Assembly (NCBI RefSeq): GCF_022539665.2
Contig: NC_081335.1
Span: 868,001 to 932,000, forward strand
DNA from: Daphnia carinata
Lineage: Eukaryota > Arthropoda > Branchiopoda > Diplostraca > Daphniidae
Direction: 5' to 3'
Length of the DNA stretch: 64,000 bases
Part shown: positions 24,800-37,300 of the stretch, piece after piece
Numbering within the stretch: the stretch's first letter is position 1
Layout of the letters: every line of letters begins with the position of its first letter
Program-made: the position numbers and the translations under genes
The notes under the pieces: generated by a model
What the model was told of the DNA's origin: nothing
Database searches by the model: none
Seen by the model: the letters and a program-made list of their open reading frames with translations, nothing else

Positions 24800-26286
24800 A
24801 AGGTGATTGTTTCCTCTTTTATTTTTATTTTATTGACATCAAAATCAGCAAAATAAAAAGGGGAAAAAAGAAAACACACGCAAGATATTAAGGGGGTGGT
24901 GGTGATGACGACGTAATGGGAAAGGACATTACAGCAGAATCAAAAACTGTATAGATATATACACACCAAACACACACAAACTCACAAACTTTTTACTTAT
25001 TATTATTACTTTTTTTTTGTTGAGCAAAATGGGGCGGATAGCTAACGAATAAAAACATCATCGGCAACAACAACCATGGACGGAATTTTTCTCAATTTTT
25101 TTTTTCTGTTTTTAAACTAAGATGCAATAAAAGTCGAGTATAAAATAATTGAATATAGCCATCGGGTATGTGATTGGTTAAAGGAAAAAACTAAGTGTGA
25201 AATTAGCCCAATAGCTGATTGCTGGTTATGAATGATGCAACTTTCAGGTACCGTACTGTGTGGGTCAATGGGCGGGGTGGGATAAAGGGAATCTTAGTAA
25301 GTTTCTTAAATTCAAATTTGCCTCTTTTACATACGAAATCACGAAATAAAACACAGTAGCAACGTATCGACCCAATGGTGATTTCTTGTTACCTCGGCGT
25401 TAAATTTTTATTTTTTTTTTGTCTTTTAATGTTTGTTTTTTTTGAAATATATAAAAATGACATCTGAAAAATGATGGGGATGTGGAATAACCACAAATTA
25501 AGTTTGGTTATGTTTTTCTAAGCTAAAACAGAGGGAAAGCGCAAAAAAAAAAAACGGGGAAGACACGAATTAAAAAGATCCCTGATCCACTTGAACCGCA
25601 AAACATTTTCAAGGTCTGATTTTTCAAAATAAAAACACACGCAAAAAGAAAAACGTAATCAATTACAATATTGTTTAAGCAACAAGACTCATATATATAT
25701 GTATATATATATTATATAAGTAATGTATATACTGTATATAAGTATGTAAAAAAATTTAAAGGGTTCCAGACTGGCTACTGTATACAGAGGCTTATGCAAA
25801 AACATGTGGAGCCTGGCCTTTCAAAGCAACAAACGACAACCCCACACATCGAAATGTTTTCCCCATCGCTAGAAATTTTTACGTCACAAATCAAATATGA
25901 TATGGCACTCCCACATGTCAGCTAGCTTTTTCAGTAATGTTTGCATTGGCATTTGATCAAGAAAAAAAAAGCAGGTGTTAACTGTGTACGTAGAGCCGTA
26001 CGAAGGGAGGTATTTGGCAACACGAGAAATTCTGAAAGTTAACTATACAACATACCTATTTATACACTGTTGGCAGCACTTCGTCGTTCTAACCAAATTA
26101 ATAAAAAAAAAAAAAAAAGGCGAGGTCTTATGCGTTCCTCTAGGACTGACAGTAAGTTGAAATACTTAATATATATGTATGTATAATATATATGGCAACT
26201 GGGGGGATGGACTTATATTATAATTATTTCTTACGTTTCGAAAAAAAAAAAATGATCAATTAACTATTCTAAAAATTAGGGGTACC
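24800..26286 (-). other. Likely 3' UTR of the synphilin-like gene
   Basis: There is no coding frame after the stop at 26287-26289. On the minus strand an AATAAA-rich cluster at about 24817-24833 could end the transcript just before the TATA box of the next gene. The stretch is A/T-rich with short TA repeats near 25690-25740 and 26165-26190. Confidence 0.4.
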
Positions 26287-29200
26287 TCAGACTTCTTCCT
26301 CTTCGCCACTGCTGCTACTGCCGTGGCTACCGTTACTGTCGCTGCTGGGACTGTCGCTGCTAGACAAGGACGTTTTGAGCTTAGTGAGTCGTTCGGGCGT
26401 CAGCAAATCTGACTCGTCGTCGGACACGTCGTACCACGGCCGTTCCGAAACGTGGTGGTGCCGTTTCTTCAACGTCCGGATGCTCTTCTCTTCCAATCTC
26501 ACGCGTGTCTATTTTAAAAAGTGAAATTCTATAAATGTAATAACATTGAATTTGAAAAATGATAATACCTTATTAAGTCGTTCTTCAAGTGGCGGTGGAG
26601 TCACAACTTGATTCTTCAATTTCGCTTCTCTCCACGTCAATATCTGGCCCGATTGGTGGGCAATTTCGACGCTGGCATCTTGGCCGGCAGTTGATGTCAT
26701 ATGCTCAACAGGTTTCCTATCCGCATCCACAACCATTTGCCCAGCGACCACACCGGTTGTGCTCGCCGCTTGTTCTTCGATGCGAGCCAACTGGCGGAAG
26801 TGGCGCATCGATTCCGTTTTGGAGAGAAGCAGGTCACCACTCGCTGTCGATTCCGCCTTCGAAATGCAATCGGACGGTGCTGGAGACGATAAACCTTGCC
26901 GCTGTTGTTCGGCCTCTGCCTGGATGGATTGATGAGTCGACGAAGAAGACGTACTTCCCGTGAGCGTTGCTTTGCGTAGCGGACTGAATGTCGATGCGTT
27001 CGTGAAAGTGTAGGATGACGAAGGCGGATGACGAGGTGATGAATCCGATTTCGAAGCGGATGAAGCCGGCCGTGCCATGACGATACCCGAGTCCTCCGAA
27101 GCGGCTACGCTAAGCGATTCGGCACCTCCATGTGAAGCCGATGTCGACGATGATGCAGAGGATGAGCCTGGCGTGGCTCCTCCTACACCGACTCCACCGC
27201 TGACTCCTCCGCCGGACGTGCTGCTCACTTTGCTGCTGCTCGATGATAAATCCGACGATCCTTTGCTGTTGGTCGAGAAGCGCGGAGGTGGCGGAGGTGG
27301 TTGCATTCCGCCGACGACGTTAGTACCGCCGGAACTGCAGACGGACGAGGACGACGTTTCATTCTGACTAGACGGAGACATTGAATTGTACGTTTCAATC
27401 TCCAGGGGTACTGGCGGAGGCGACGTGGATGGCGGCAAATCCATCACCACCTGTTGATTGGAAGATTCGGCCGGCGTCGATCCAGCCGCTGCCGATTTAC
27501 ATCGCGATCCATCCAACGATTCTGGGCCAGCCAACGAGTGGCTCGCACGCTTTTCTAGACTGGCCGCCATCAGCTGGGCGTTGGGTTTCGACGGCGATTT
27601 GAGCATGCCGGACATGGACATGTCCTCAAACATCTGACTCAATCCGGCAACTACACCGCCAGATGTCCCTGCTGTCGATTCTTCTTCTTCTTCGCACTGA
27701 CGATGATGATGGTGATGGACGGGCGGCGGCGATGAAGTCGATGGCGAGTCGCCTAAACTGAAATCAGACGGCCCACTCTCCGTCTCGGCCGTCGTTTGCG
27801 GAGAGCCGCACGCGACCGGTGACGTTGCCGGCGTCAATAAAGACGGCGATTCAGCCGAACTGGACTTGCTGGAACGCTTCGACGGCCAACGCGCTTTCAA
27901 CGCAAATTTCGTGAGAAATCCTCCGCTTTTTTTGCGTGATCCGGCAGCAGCCGGGACCGATACCGACGTCACCGCCGTGTTGTTGCTGCTGCTCAAGCTG
28001 GAATGACTCCGCGTAGAGTTGCCAGTTACCTCCGCATCATCACCAGTGGCCAGCTGGTGGTCTACCAATTGTTGCTGATCGACGAGTCGCTGGACCAAAC
28101 TGAGATCGTGACAGCTACGCGAAGACGATCCAGCCATAACGGGGACAGTTCCAGCCAACAAATCAGGTTCGGCTAATGTTTTTGCACTGGCCGTCGCGCT
28201 TGTGGCAGGCACTCCAGCACCAACGGATTCATTGGCCACCGATGGATTGTTATGCATCCGTTTGCTTTGCCTCGCTCTTTCCAGCTCTTCGGAGAAGGAA
28301 GCGTTGAACGAGCGCGTGTTGCTGCCTCGCAACGGCGTCGACTGATCACGGGGAGTCCGTCCGTCGAGGACGTCGTCGTCATCCGCTTCGCTACTAGATG
28401 GCTCGATGACTTCAATGACAGAGGCGTTGCCCGACTCCGACGTGAGTTTGACTTCTTGCAATTTCTTGCGCAGCTCTTGCCGAGATGATGAAGGCGTCGG
28501 CTTCTTCCGGTGGTAGCTCCTCTCCAGCAGCTGTTGCTCCTTGATTTCTGGCTCGGCCGGATTATGGCCCATATTGCGGACGGCCGCGTGTAACGTGCCG
28601 TAGACGCTGTCGGCCCCGCTTGTTGAATCGGCTGCCGCCGTTCCATTTCGGGCGTGGCCGCTAGCAGCCTGACGTGACTTGAAGGCAACGGCCAAACTCC
28701 TCGGGCTCTTGTACCAAGTAGGTGGGCCGGTGGTGCTCGTGTTAGCCGCCGTTGAACCCGCAACTGCCACACTCTCTGCCGCTCGACCGGCTGCAGCGCT
28801 GTTGATGGCCGGTGGCGAAAAATGGGCACTATTGTTGTAGTTGCCAGACTCGATGGACACTAAGGCGTCGTTTTCCTCGCCATCCGAACTGGCTCCAGCC
28901 GATTGACAACAACCCGAATATAAAGAGCCTTCGTCGGATGACAGGGTCGTCACGTCACACTGGATATTGCTGGCCTGGGCGTTGACAGCTGCCAGTCGAC
29001 TCCTTTTTTAAATTCCAAAAATTCAAACGTGTTTTCTTTTAATTAGATGCAAAATTCTCGGCTGATTTATGCATTTAAAATACCTGAGTAGCTCGTGAGG
29101 TCTGATTTGACAAGTACGGTGTTTGGTATTGGTGGACGTGCGCAATCGTTTCCAGCCATCTTCGGCCATGAGCAGACGATGTTCCATGTCGGCTAAATTA

Positions 29201-29733
29201 CTCGAGAACCAACTACGTTGTTGGCTTTGCCACTTATCGTGCAGCGCTTCGACGACCGCGACGCTTTCATCCAAATTGCGGCTGTTTTAAAATAGAAAAA
29301 AAAATGTAAAGATAAATCAATCGAAGGTATAAAAAAAATTTTGATCGTTACTCTGCAATTTCTCCGGCTTTGCGAGAACTGCTGACTCGATCCCTAACGC
29401 CAGCCAGATCTCGATGTAGGGTCCTCAGTTCAAAGAGTAAAGCCTGATGGAGGGATGTGACGTCCTCGTAGAGCCTGCCCAGCTGGCGGCACATTTCATC
29501 TCGCTCCTTGGCGAAGCGCTTGCCAATCACCAGCACGTCCCTGCAATAACAAAAAGGAATGAGAGGGGCCCCCCCCCAAAAAAAAAAATAAAATAAAACA
29601 TGAAAAATGATGGGGTCATAAAAATGAAAAAGAAAGAAAGGTCCAGGTAAGTACGTAGTAGCACAATAGAGCCTCAAGGTTTTTTTTTTCTCTTGCTCCC
29701 TTCCTCTAGCATATATACACAATATATTCATAG

Positions 29734-29793
<60 letters not shown>

Positions 29794-31656
29794 AAGTCAT
29801 CATCATAGATTTTAAGCTCATGCCTGAAGTAGGATTTGAGTTCGGCGTAGTCTCCGCGGAGGTTGTCCAATTCCTCGTTGGCCTCCAGTGTTTCCGACGA
29901 CAGGCAGAGAGCGGCATCATGGAGCCGGAGCAGTTGTGCAACTCCCACATGGCCGTTGGCGCTGGCCAGATCCAGAGGACGATGACCCATGTCATTCTAC
30001 ACACACCCACAGAAAAAAGGAGGTGGAGCCACCAGTATTATTATTATTGTTGTGCGTATAGAGAGAGAGAGAGAAAAACCCCTGGCTTAAAGGAACATAA
30101 AAGTATATATAGGCAAAGGTCGACAGCCCGAGCGAATGACGATCAGCATAAAATGTTGTTCCACCTAAACTCCCCTCGCACTCTTTAAACGACTGTGTCC
30201 GATCTATTGGAAAAAACAAGTTCGCGTATTTTTGTAGAGTTACAACATTCCACATGTGGAGGGGGGAGAAGGCACGAAAATAAAAAGACATTCTGTCTCT
30301 TCTAAAGGGTGGTGTGTTTTTTTTTAATGCCTCCATCAAAAAAGAAAATAGGCAAAAAATATATATTCGATAGTAACAAACTACTTCAAAAAAAAAAAAA
30401 AAAAAAACTTTGTTGTTGTCTCCGGACATGATAACGAGCGCTGTGTCACAAAAAAACAAAAAAACAAAAAATAAAATATTCTTCTATAAATCTATGTGAC
30501 GGAGACTGCCCTTTTTTTTCGCTTTTCAAATTCTAAAAGAAAAAAAGTGACAAGACCCCCATTAAATTTTGAAACAATACTAACGATCATATCTCATCGG
30601 ATTCGTTTTTTCCATTCATTTATCACAATTTTTATAGAGGGATTTTTTTGTTTTGTTTTTATTAAAGAGACAAAGAATGCCCAGCCACAATTTGTGTTTT
30701 TTCTTTGAAAGTCTTTGCCGCCGCCCACGTGAAAGTAAACACTTAAGAAAAAAAGAAAAATCAATAGGTCGCGGATGGAATATTGAACAGCCGGACGGAT
30801 CTCTCTGTCCCCCTTTTTTTTTCGCTTTAGCTCTGCGATTTTCGTTTTTTTCTTTTATAGGCAAAATAACACAGCTTCATGTCCTTATTGGGATTGGTTG
30901 AAATTGCTTTAGGCTCTCTCTCTCTCTCTCTCTTATTATTATATCCTAAATATTTTTGTCTATCAATTTTTTGGAAAAAAAGAAAATTCATTTGTATTTT
31001 CTTTTTGCAATTTATGTTTTTTCTTTTCTCATAATAATGTAATAAAAAGATTTTTTTTTGTAATGAATGAATTTTTCTTTAAAAACGAATTAAAAAAAAA
31101 AAAAATCAAGAATCTGGATCGCCTTTGATAATGATGGAAGGTTTCATTATAGTACCAAGACGCTGAGCACGTTTTCTTTCTTATTTCAAATGCACGACCA
31201 GAGAGAGAGTGAGGTCACGCATTCCATTTCATTCCTTCATCCTTTTTTTTTTTTTTTTTTATTTATTTTCTCCTTTCCTATCCCGAAACTGTTAACTAAT
31301 TACGGGTTATGCCCCAAAGAGGGGTTTAGGGAGGAGGAGAGAGAAGCCGTGCAATGGGCTTATTCAGAAAAAAAGGGGTCATCGGGTATAACTTTGAATG
31401 AAATCCCCATGAAATGTTTGGGGTTATTTAAAAAAGTTAAAAATATAAATACAAATTCTGAATACATCCCTCCCCACCCCCCAACGTCGGCAGAATTTTT
31501 TTTTAAAGGGGGGAGAAAAAAAAAAGAGGATATAATGTCAAACAGAAAATAAATAAACAAAACGCTGTCCTGAATAATTGAATAAAATTAAAAACGGTAC
31601 GAGCTCTGGGTGGTTGATTGGAAGAAGGAAAGACGATTTATTTCGTCTTTATATTG

Positions 31657-31691
<35 letters not shown>

Positions 31692-34388
31692 AAAAAAAGA
31701 ATACCTTGGCAGTGACGTCAGCACCATGGGCCACCAGGATGGCAACGGCCGATGCGTGCCCGGCCCTGGCGGCCAGGTGGAGCGGGCTATGTCCACAATG
31801 GTCCCGCAGATCCACCTCGAAGCCGTGCGATTCCATATATTGGGCCAGCCAGGCCACCAGGTCGATCTGTTAAAAAATAAGAAGAAAAAAGATGGTACGT
31901 TTTTTATGGAGATAATAATAAATACAGGTCCCAATAAATGCTATGCATGTGTTATTAAAATTCTTCTCTTTTTTTTTTTCTCGTGTAAACGTATATAATT
32001 TCTAGAAAATAGCGCATGGAATGCGGAATGTGCTCTGTCACACTGGACCATCACGACATGGCGGGGGGTGTTTGGCGCATTTTCGTCCCAAATGAGAGAA
32101 ATAAAGGGGGGAGGAGGCGCTTCTTTTACCTCCTCCTTTGCCTTCTGTGACGTCGTAAAGAAATGTTGTTATATGACTTTAAAAAATTTTCTAATTTTTT
32201 CTTCTTCTTCTTCGACAAGGGTCTAACGTACATGCCCTTATCAAGAGAAGAGGAAAGAAAAATTACAATAATATGCAAAAAGATGGGGGGGGGAGGATGA
32301 TTTATGCCTAGCTAATGTTCTTCTTAAGATTGTCCAGACGTCAAGCTGTGTCTGTACGCTATGAGAATTAATGACACCGCGTACAGTACCGCTGTTTTTT
32401 TTTTCCTATTCCCCCCTCTTGCTACATGTCGATGAATGTTCCAGCATCAGGGGGTGGGTTATAGGGGGGGGGGGGGTAGGTCTTCCCTGTTTGGGCCCAA
32501 CAGGTTCTTTGGAATGTATCGTTTTTTTTTTTTAAACAAGAAAACCCGTTTTCAAATGTCACAAGCAAAAAATAGCAAATCGCAATCAAACTGCTGTAAG
32601 GCGTGTAAAAATGATTGGGACGCACCTTGCCGTATTTGGCGGCTATGTGCAAGAGGGAACGGTCGCCATCGACTGGAGCCAATCGTTCACGCGCCGATGT
32701 GTGATCCACCAGAAATTGGAGCGCTTCCAACCGGCCGGCTTGGATGGCGGCGACGACGGGCGTCAATCCGCGCTTGTTTTCGTCCAGCAGAGCGTCCTGC
32801 ATCTCCGGACCGAACGAGGAGCAGAGCCAGGCCAATGCGTCAGCGTTGCCCGATCCGGCGAGGACGTGCAGCAGGTTGTTGCCTCGATGATCCGACAGGT
32901 TTCTAACCAATGTTGGCTCCATCCCGGTCACTACTCGTTGCTGCGTGACAATAAAAACGAGAACAAAAAAGTGAAACCAACACCCCCCCAAAAAAAAGGA
33001 GATGAATAAATTACCAATTTTAACAAATGGCCACGACGAGCAACGTCAAAGATTTTGTGAATCCAATCCGGCGTTTGTCCACGTTCCTTATTAAGCAACA
33101 TCTGTTGTTGTTGTTGTTCCGGCGCTGACGTACCACCACCAACCTTGAGCATTCTGTTGGTTTGCTGGCCATGTGATGGAGAAGGTCGTTTCTCTTTGAA
33201 CCATTCGGCCGGCGGTTTGTAGTTGTGACGAGTCACCTCCGCAACAGGATCGTTCTTGTTATTCCGTCCGTGATTTTTCGATGGTTGTTGCCGGAAGAGG
33301 GGCACAGCACTTTGCATGGGGTACATCGGTTCAGTGTCATGCCTTCCATCAACAACGCACAAACCAGCGCCGTAGACGCGGACATTTTCTTCGTCGTCAT
33401 CTTCCTCGTCCGCTTCGCGTTCCCAATCCGTTTCGCCGCGACGGGCGGACACGCCAACACCGAATCCCGCTGTTCCGGCTCTGGTGCCCGGCCGTCGTCT
33501 TCGCCTCCGTTCCAGGGAGCCGTAACCGTGCGCACTGGTGGCCGACGACACAACGACACCTGACGAGCTGGATGTCACGTTGTTCTTGTGAGACTGGATC
33601 GATTTGGACGGACTGTGAAGAAGCAACATATCCTGGACACTGCGCGCTTTATTCCGGTGGGCCGTCAAATTGTTGTTGTTCCCCTGATGTTTGTTGGTGG
33701 ACGGTCTTCCAATGGCGAAATGAGAAACGTCCCACACTCTTTCACTGCTGACACTTGGGCCCATTACATCCGTCCGACCGGATGCAACTCTCCCTTTCGT
33801 AGTAGGATACCACTGGGGAATGTCTAACAAGCTGGCCATGGCCGTCATAGAGTTCCCATTGTTGTTGTCTCCTTTCTTCATCCGTCGCTGGATGCCGATT
33901 TGTTGGGCCGTGTGAGACGCGGCCGGATGAGGTTTAGATTGCGTGCCACCAGAAGAGGACGAAGATGAAGTCTCTTCCGGTGGGCGTCGTATCCGACTGG
34001 TGGCTCCATCGGCCCCGCTAGCGCGAGCTGATTGGGAATTGGTCAGCTCGCTAAGCGTCTCCATGATGGAGATGGTCCTGAGAGCCGGTTTGACGCCGGG
34101 CGATTGGGAGGCCGACGGCAGGAAACATCGGGCCGATTGTTGTTGCGCAGAGGAGGAGGATGTTCGTTCGTTGCGTTCCGACAACGAGGAGGAGGTCGTC
34201 TCGTAGAACGGCGCCAATTGCTCCTCCAGTTTGTATTCTTCAATCATCGAGGAGTCATCGTCATCACCTCCGCCAGGCCGCCGGTACAGTTGATGGCTAC
34301 GTCCGGCAGCAACGGACGAAGATCCAGCCCCGCCCCCGCCACTAGCCGTCGAGTGTGGTGTATGGCCATAACGCACATGGGGCTTCAT
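26287..34388 (-). CDS. SNCAIP: Synphilin-1-like ankyrin-repeat and coiled-coil protein
   Basis: Eight exons on the minus strand, 34388-33015, 32940-32626, 31866-31705, 29996-29824, 29540-29352, 29281-29084, 28999-26569 and 26508-26287, join in phase to 1,687 residues. Residues 1-458 are Ser/Asn/Gly-rich and disordered. Residues 459-650 are ankyrin repeats that follow human synphilin-1 block by block: RGNNLLHVLAGSGNADAL, LTPVVAAIQAGRLEALQFLV, SLLHIAAKYGK, LAQYMESHGFEVDLRDHCGH and HGADVTAKN. A coiled-coil-like region follows (650-800), then a long Ser/Pro-rich tail. Human synphilin-1 is about 920 residues, so this one has longer flanks. Synphilin-1 is a vesicle-associated alpha-synuclein and parkin partner. 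Intron 4 appears to use a GC donor (29822-29823) beside a (GA/CT)n microsatellite. The start ATG is the first in a long open frame; upstream exons are possible. Confidence 0.88.
29739..29791 (+). repeat. (GA)n microsatellite
   Basis: About 26 uninterrupted GA units lie inside the synphilin-like gene, just 3' of exon 4 on the coding strand. There it reads (CT)n and is open as a Ser-Leu repeat. Confidence 0.95.
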
Positions 34389-37300
34389 ATAATCACATCA
34401 AATTCGCCTGGAACATATTTATTTGATTAATAAAAAAAGAACAAAAAGACGAGTTTCGCTAGACTCATCACCTGATTCGATGGGATCAGTCAACCGAATG
34501 AATCAGACTGGAATATTTTCAGTTATTGTTGTACCACCTGTTGTTGGCCAAAGAAAGAAAAAAAGAACATTTGTTTTTATCATTTTGAAAATGTACGCAT
34601 AAATAATTTTAAATGGAGGGGGAAAGAGGAAAAAAAAAAATTCTTCGGTAAAAATCTTCTTTCATGTTACAGGTGTGTAGGGGGGGGACTAAAAGAAAAA
34701 ATATATATATATATATATATTTATGTAGCCCTACTAGTACCACTGCTATATAGGGGCTTTCTTTAAAGTCTTTGGGGGGGAATTCATTTTGGCTACTGGC
34801 GATACGCAGCAGCGGCTGGAGCCCTAAAAAAGGCAATGGAGGCCCCTCTTCGTATGTAAAACTTCCACTCGTGCTGCGTATATAATCTGACATCGTCCCG
34901 ACGGCGACTCTCGGCGGAGGGGAAATAAATATAAAAGAAAAAAAAAAACTTTCACTCCATTCTTATAAATTGCTGTTCATCGCTCCTCATTTTTCTTCCT
35001 CTATTTTCTTTTCTTTTCAAACTGGTTTTCTCTTTTTTCCTTCCTATCTATCCGTTGGCTATCTAATGGCTGTTATGTATGGCGACCCGATTAAACAGGA
35101 AAAAGAAAAAAAAAATGTATAAACAAATGAAATCGTTATTTCATTCTGATAAGAATAACAAAAAAAGAAAATATTCCGCACGAAGCGCATGACTTGCTTG
35201 TCTGTCAATCGAATTCTTAATTAAAAAATACACACCCTTAACTCTTTTCTTTCCACTTGGATTTACCTTGTTCTTTCAATTCGGCTTATCAGCACCGTCT
35301 GTTCTAGTGTCTACTCAAATGCAAGAGAAAATTCGCCAAACAAGACAAGACACTCTGTGAAGCGGCTGTGTGCTCGATGCTCTTGAATTGTTATCATACC
35401 CCTCCCCTTATTCAGTCACGAAAAAAAAAAAAAAAAAAATGCCAGCCGCAAAAGGAAGACAGACCCCCAAAAATGAAAGAAATACGCGAAGGTCTTTTAA
35501 CCAAAAAGAGAAAGATTGCTGTCGAGCATTTCAGTGATAGTAATTCGATTAATGAAAAAAAACACGCAAAAATGCCATTGACATTTTCTCAGTTGAAAAA
35601 AAAAGGAGAGATTTTTCGTTCTTCTTTGCCCAGGTGACAAGAGCCAGGTAACTAATACAACGGCCAAAACAGAATATATATAAGAAAAAAAAAATCCAAA
35701 GCCCCGGCAGGCAAGAAGGGCCTTCGTCATCTTCCTTTAGCTCCTCGCCTCAACATTCCTCGCTCTTTATCTTCTATTCTCTCTCTCTCTCTCTGACTGA
35801 GGGACCCCTCTCTCTTCAGGCGGAATTCCTATTCTTCTTTTATAGATGGATATATTTTTCTTTAAAAAAAAAAAAATGAAAGAAAAAAAAAAAAAGAACA
35901 AGTCGTCAGGTGTGGGTATACGTCTTTTACACATTCCAGTTGCTTCAAGTGAGGGCCAGTGTTTTGCTTTACTACTAACGTCTATACTATAGTACACGAC
36001 CTTCAAAATGGCCTTTAGCTTAGCGTATATGAGATACCTTTCTGTGATGAGAAAAAAAGAAGAACTGTTGAAGAAGATCATAGCACAAGATCACTCATTC
36101 AACGTCCATTAGTTGAACCTACGGCCTTGCCCATTATCAATCAATCGGTTCATTACTTGATTGGCCGTTCAGGCCACAGAGACAAGAGGAGGACCACTCC
36201 CACGTCATCATTCACTACGACCGACAAAACACGGAAGGAAAGGGAGGTTACTATTACTACTACTATTTAAGAAAGAGAACTCTCTACTACAAACAAGAGA
36301 AAAGAAAAAAAAACAACCCTATTTTCAGGTGAATTTACGAGCCAATGCCATGTCAAAGACTTGTTGTCCACTATACGCCCGCCCTTCGTGTTCCAGGCGA
36401 CGAATTTCACGACAAAGACGACCTTGTCTAGAGGACAACGTCCATTTCATCGTCTATTTTTTAGCCCACCGAAAAAAGAAAACGATTTAGATAACAACGA
36501 TAGTTTACAAAAAAAAAAAAAAAAAAAAAAAAAAAATTCTGTGGTTGAAATGGATAGAAAAGAGGCTCATTTAAATAATGATACATAGACGCCGGATGCT
36601 GCACTATTCTCTGTTGGAAGTACTTGGCGTATGTGTACGGTTTATGAAGGTACGGTATGAAATCGTAAAAAAAAAGGAGCTCAAGATATGCCGGGAAAAA
36701 AACGAAGTTGCTTCACCATTATTAACGGGATGCCGACAAATTTAGTAATGACCACATAACTCACCCTGGCTATATATTTTTGAGAGTTGCAACAAAAACA
36801 GATCCCTCCCCGAAATTTTTTCTCGTATCGGCAGGAGGACTTTGGCGCTGCTATCAAAAAAGATAAACGGACAGCAATGGCCGCCATTTTCATTTCCCGC
36901 CGGCATACAATAACAACGAAAGAATTTCTTTTTGAAACTTTTGCTGTGTTTGTGTCAAGGGGAGGATTCGAAAAAAAAAAAAAAAAGGGCCAGATCGAAG
37001 CGTATCTGACACAAACACATGGTACACAAACAGACACAAGACTACGTTGTGGTAGGTATATTCGGGGGTCTTTTTACGACTTTGAGGAAATATTATTCCG
37101 AGGCCGGTCGTTTGCATACGATTAGGGAAAAAATAAATCACGTCTTGGATCCAAGAATTTTTTTTTTTTTTTAGCGTAACATCAATTACACCAAAAGACA
37201 TTTTTCCCGTTTGAATCTCGAAATAAATAGAGTCGAACGATTTCTGTGTTGTCATCGAGGCTGTTTTGTGTCAAAAAAAAAAGGAATCTCTCTACTTCTT

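Noticed and set aside
26589-28829. Long frames on both strands across the large synphilin-like exon
   Set aside because: They are shadows of the 810-codon exon in other frames and on the other strand; the exon itself is supported by phase on both sides.
34609-34893. Minus-strand frame starting MSDYIRSTSG upstream of the synphilin-like gene
   Set aside because: It would be a tempting first exon, but I see no donor joining it in phase to the long first coding exon, and its later half is repeat-derived.
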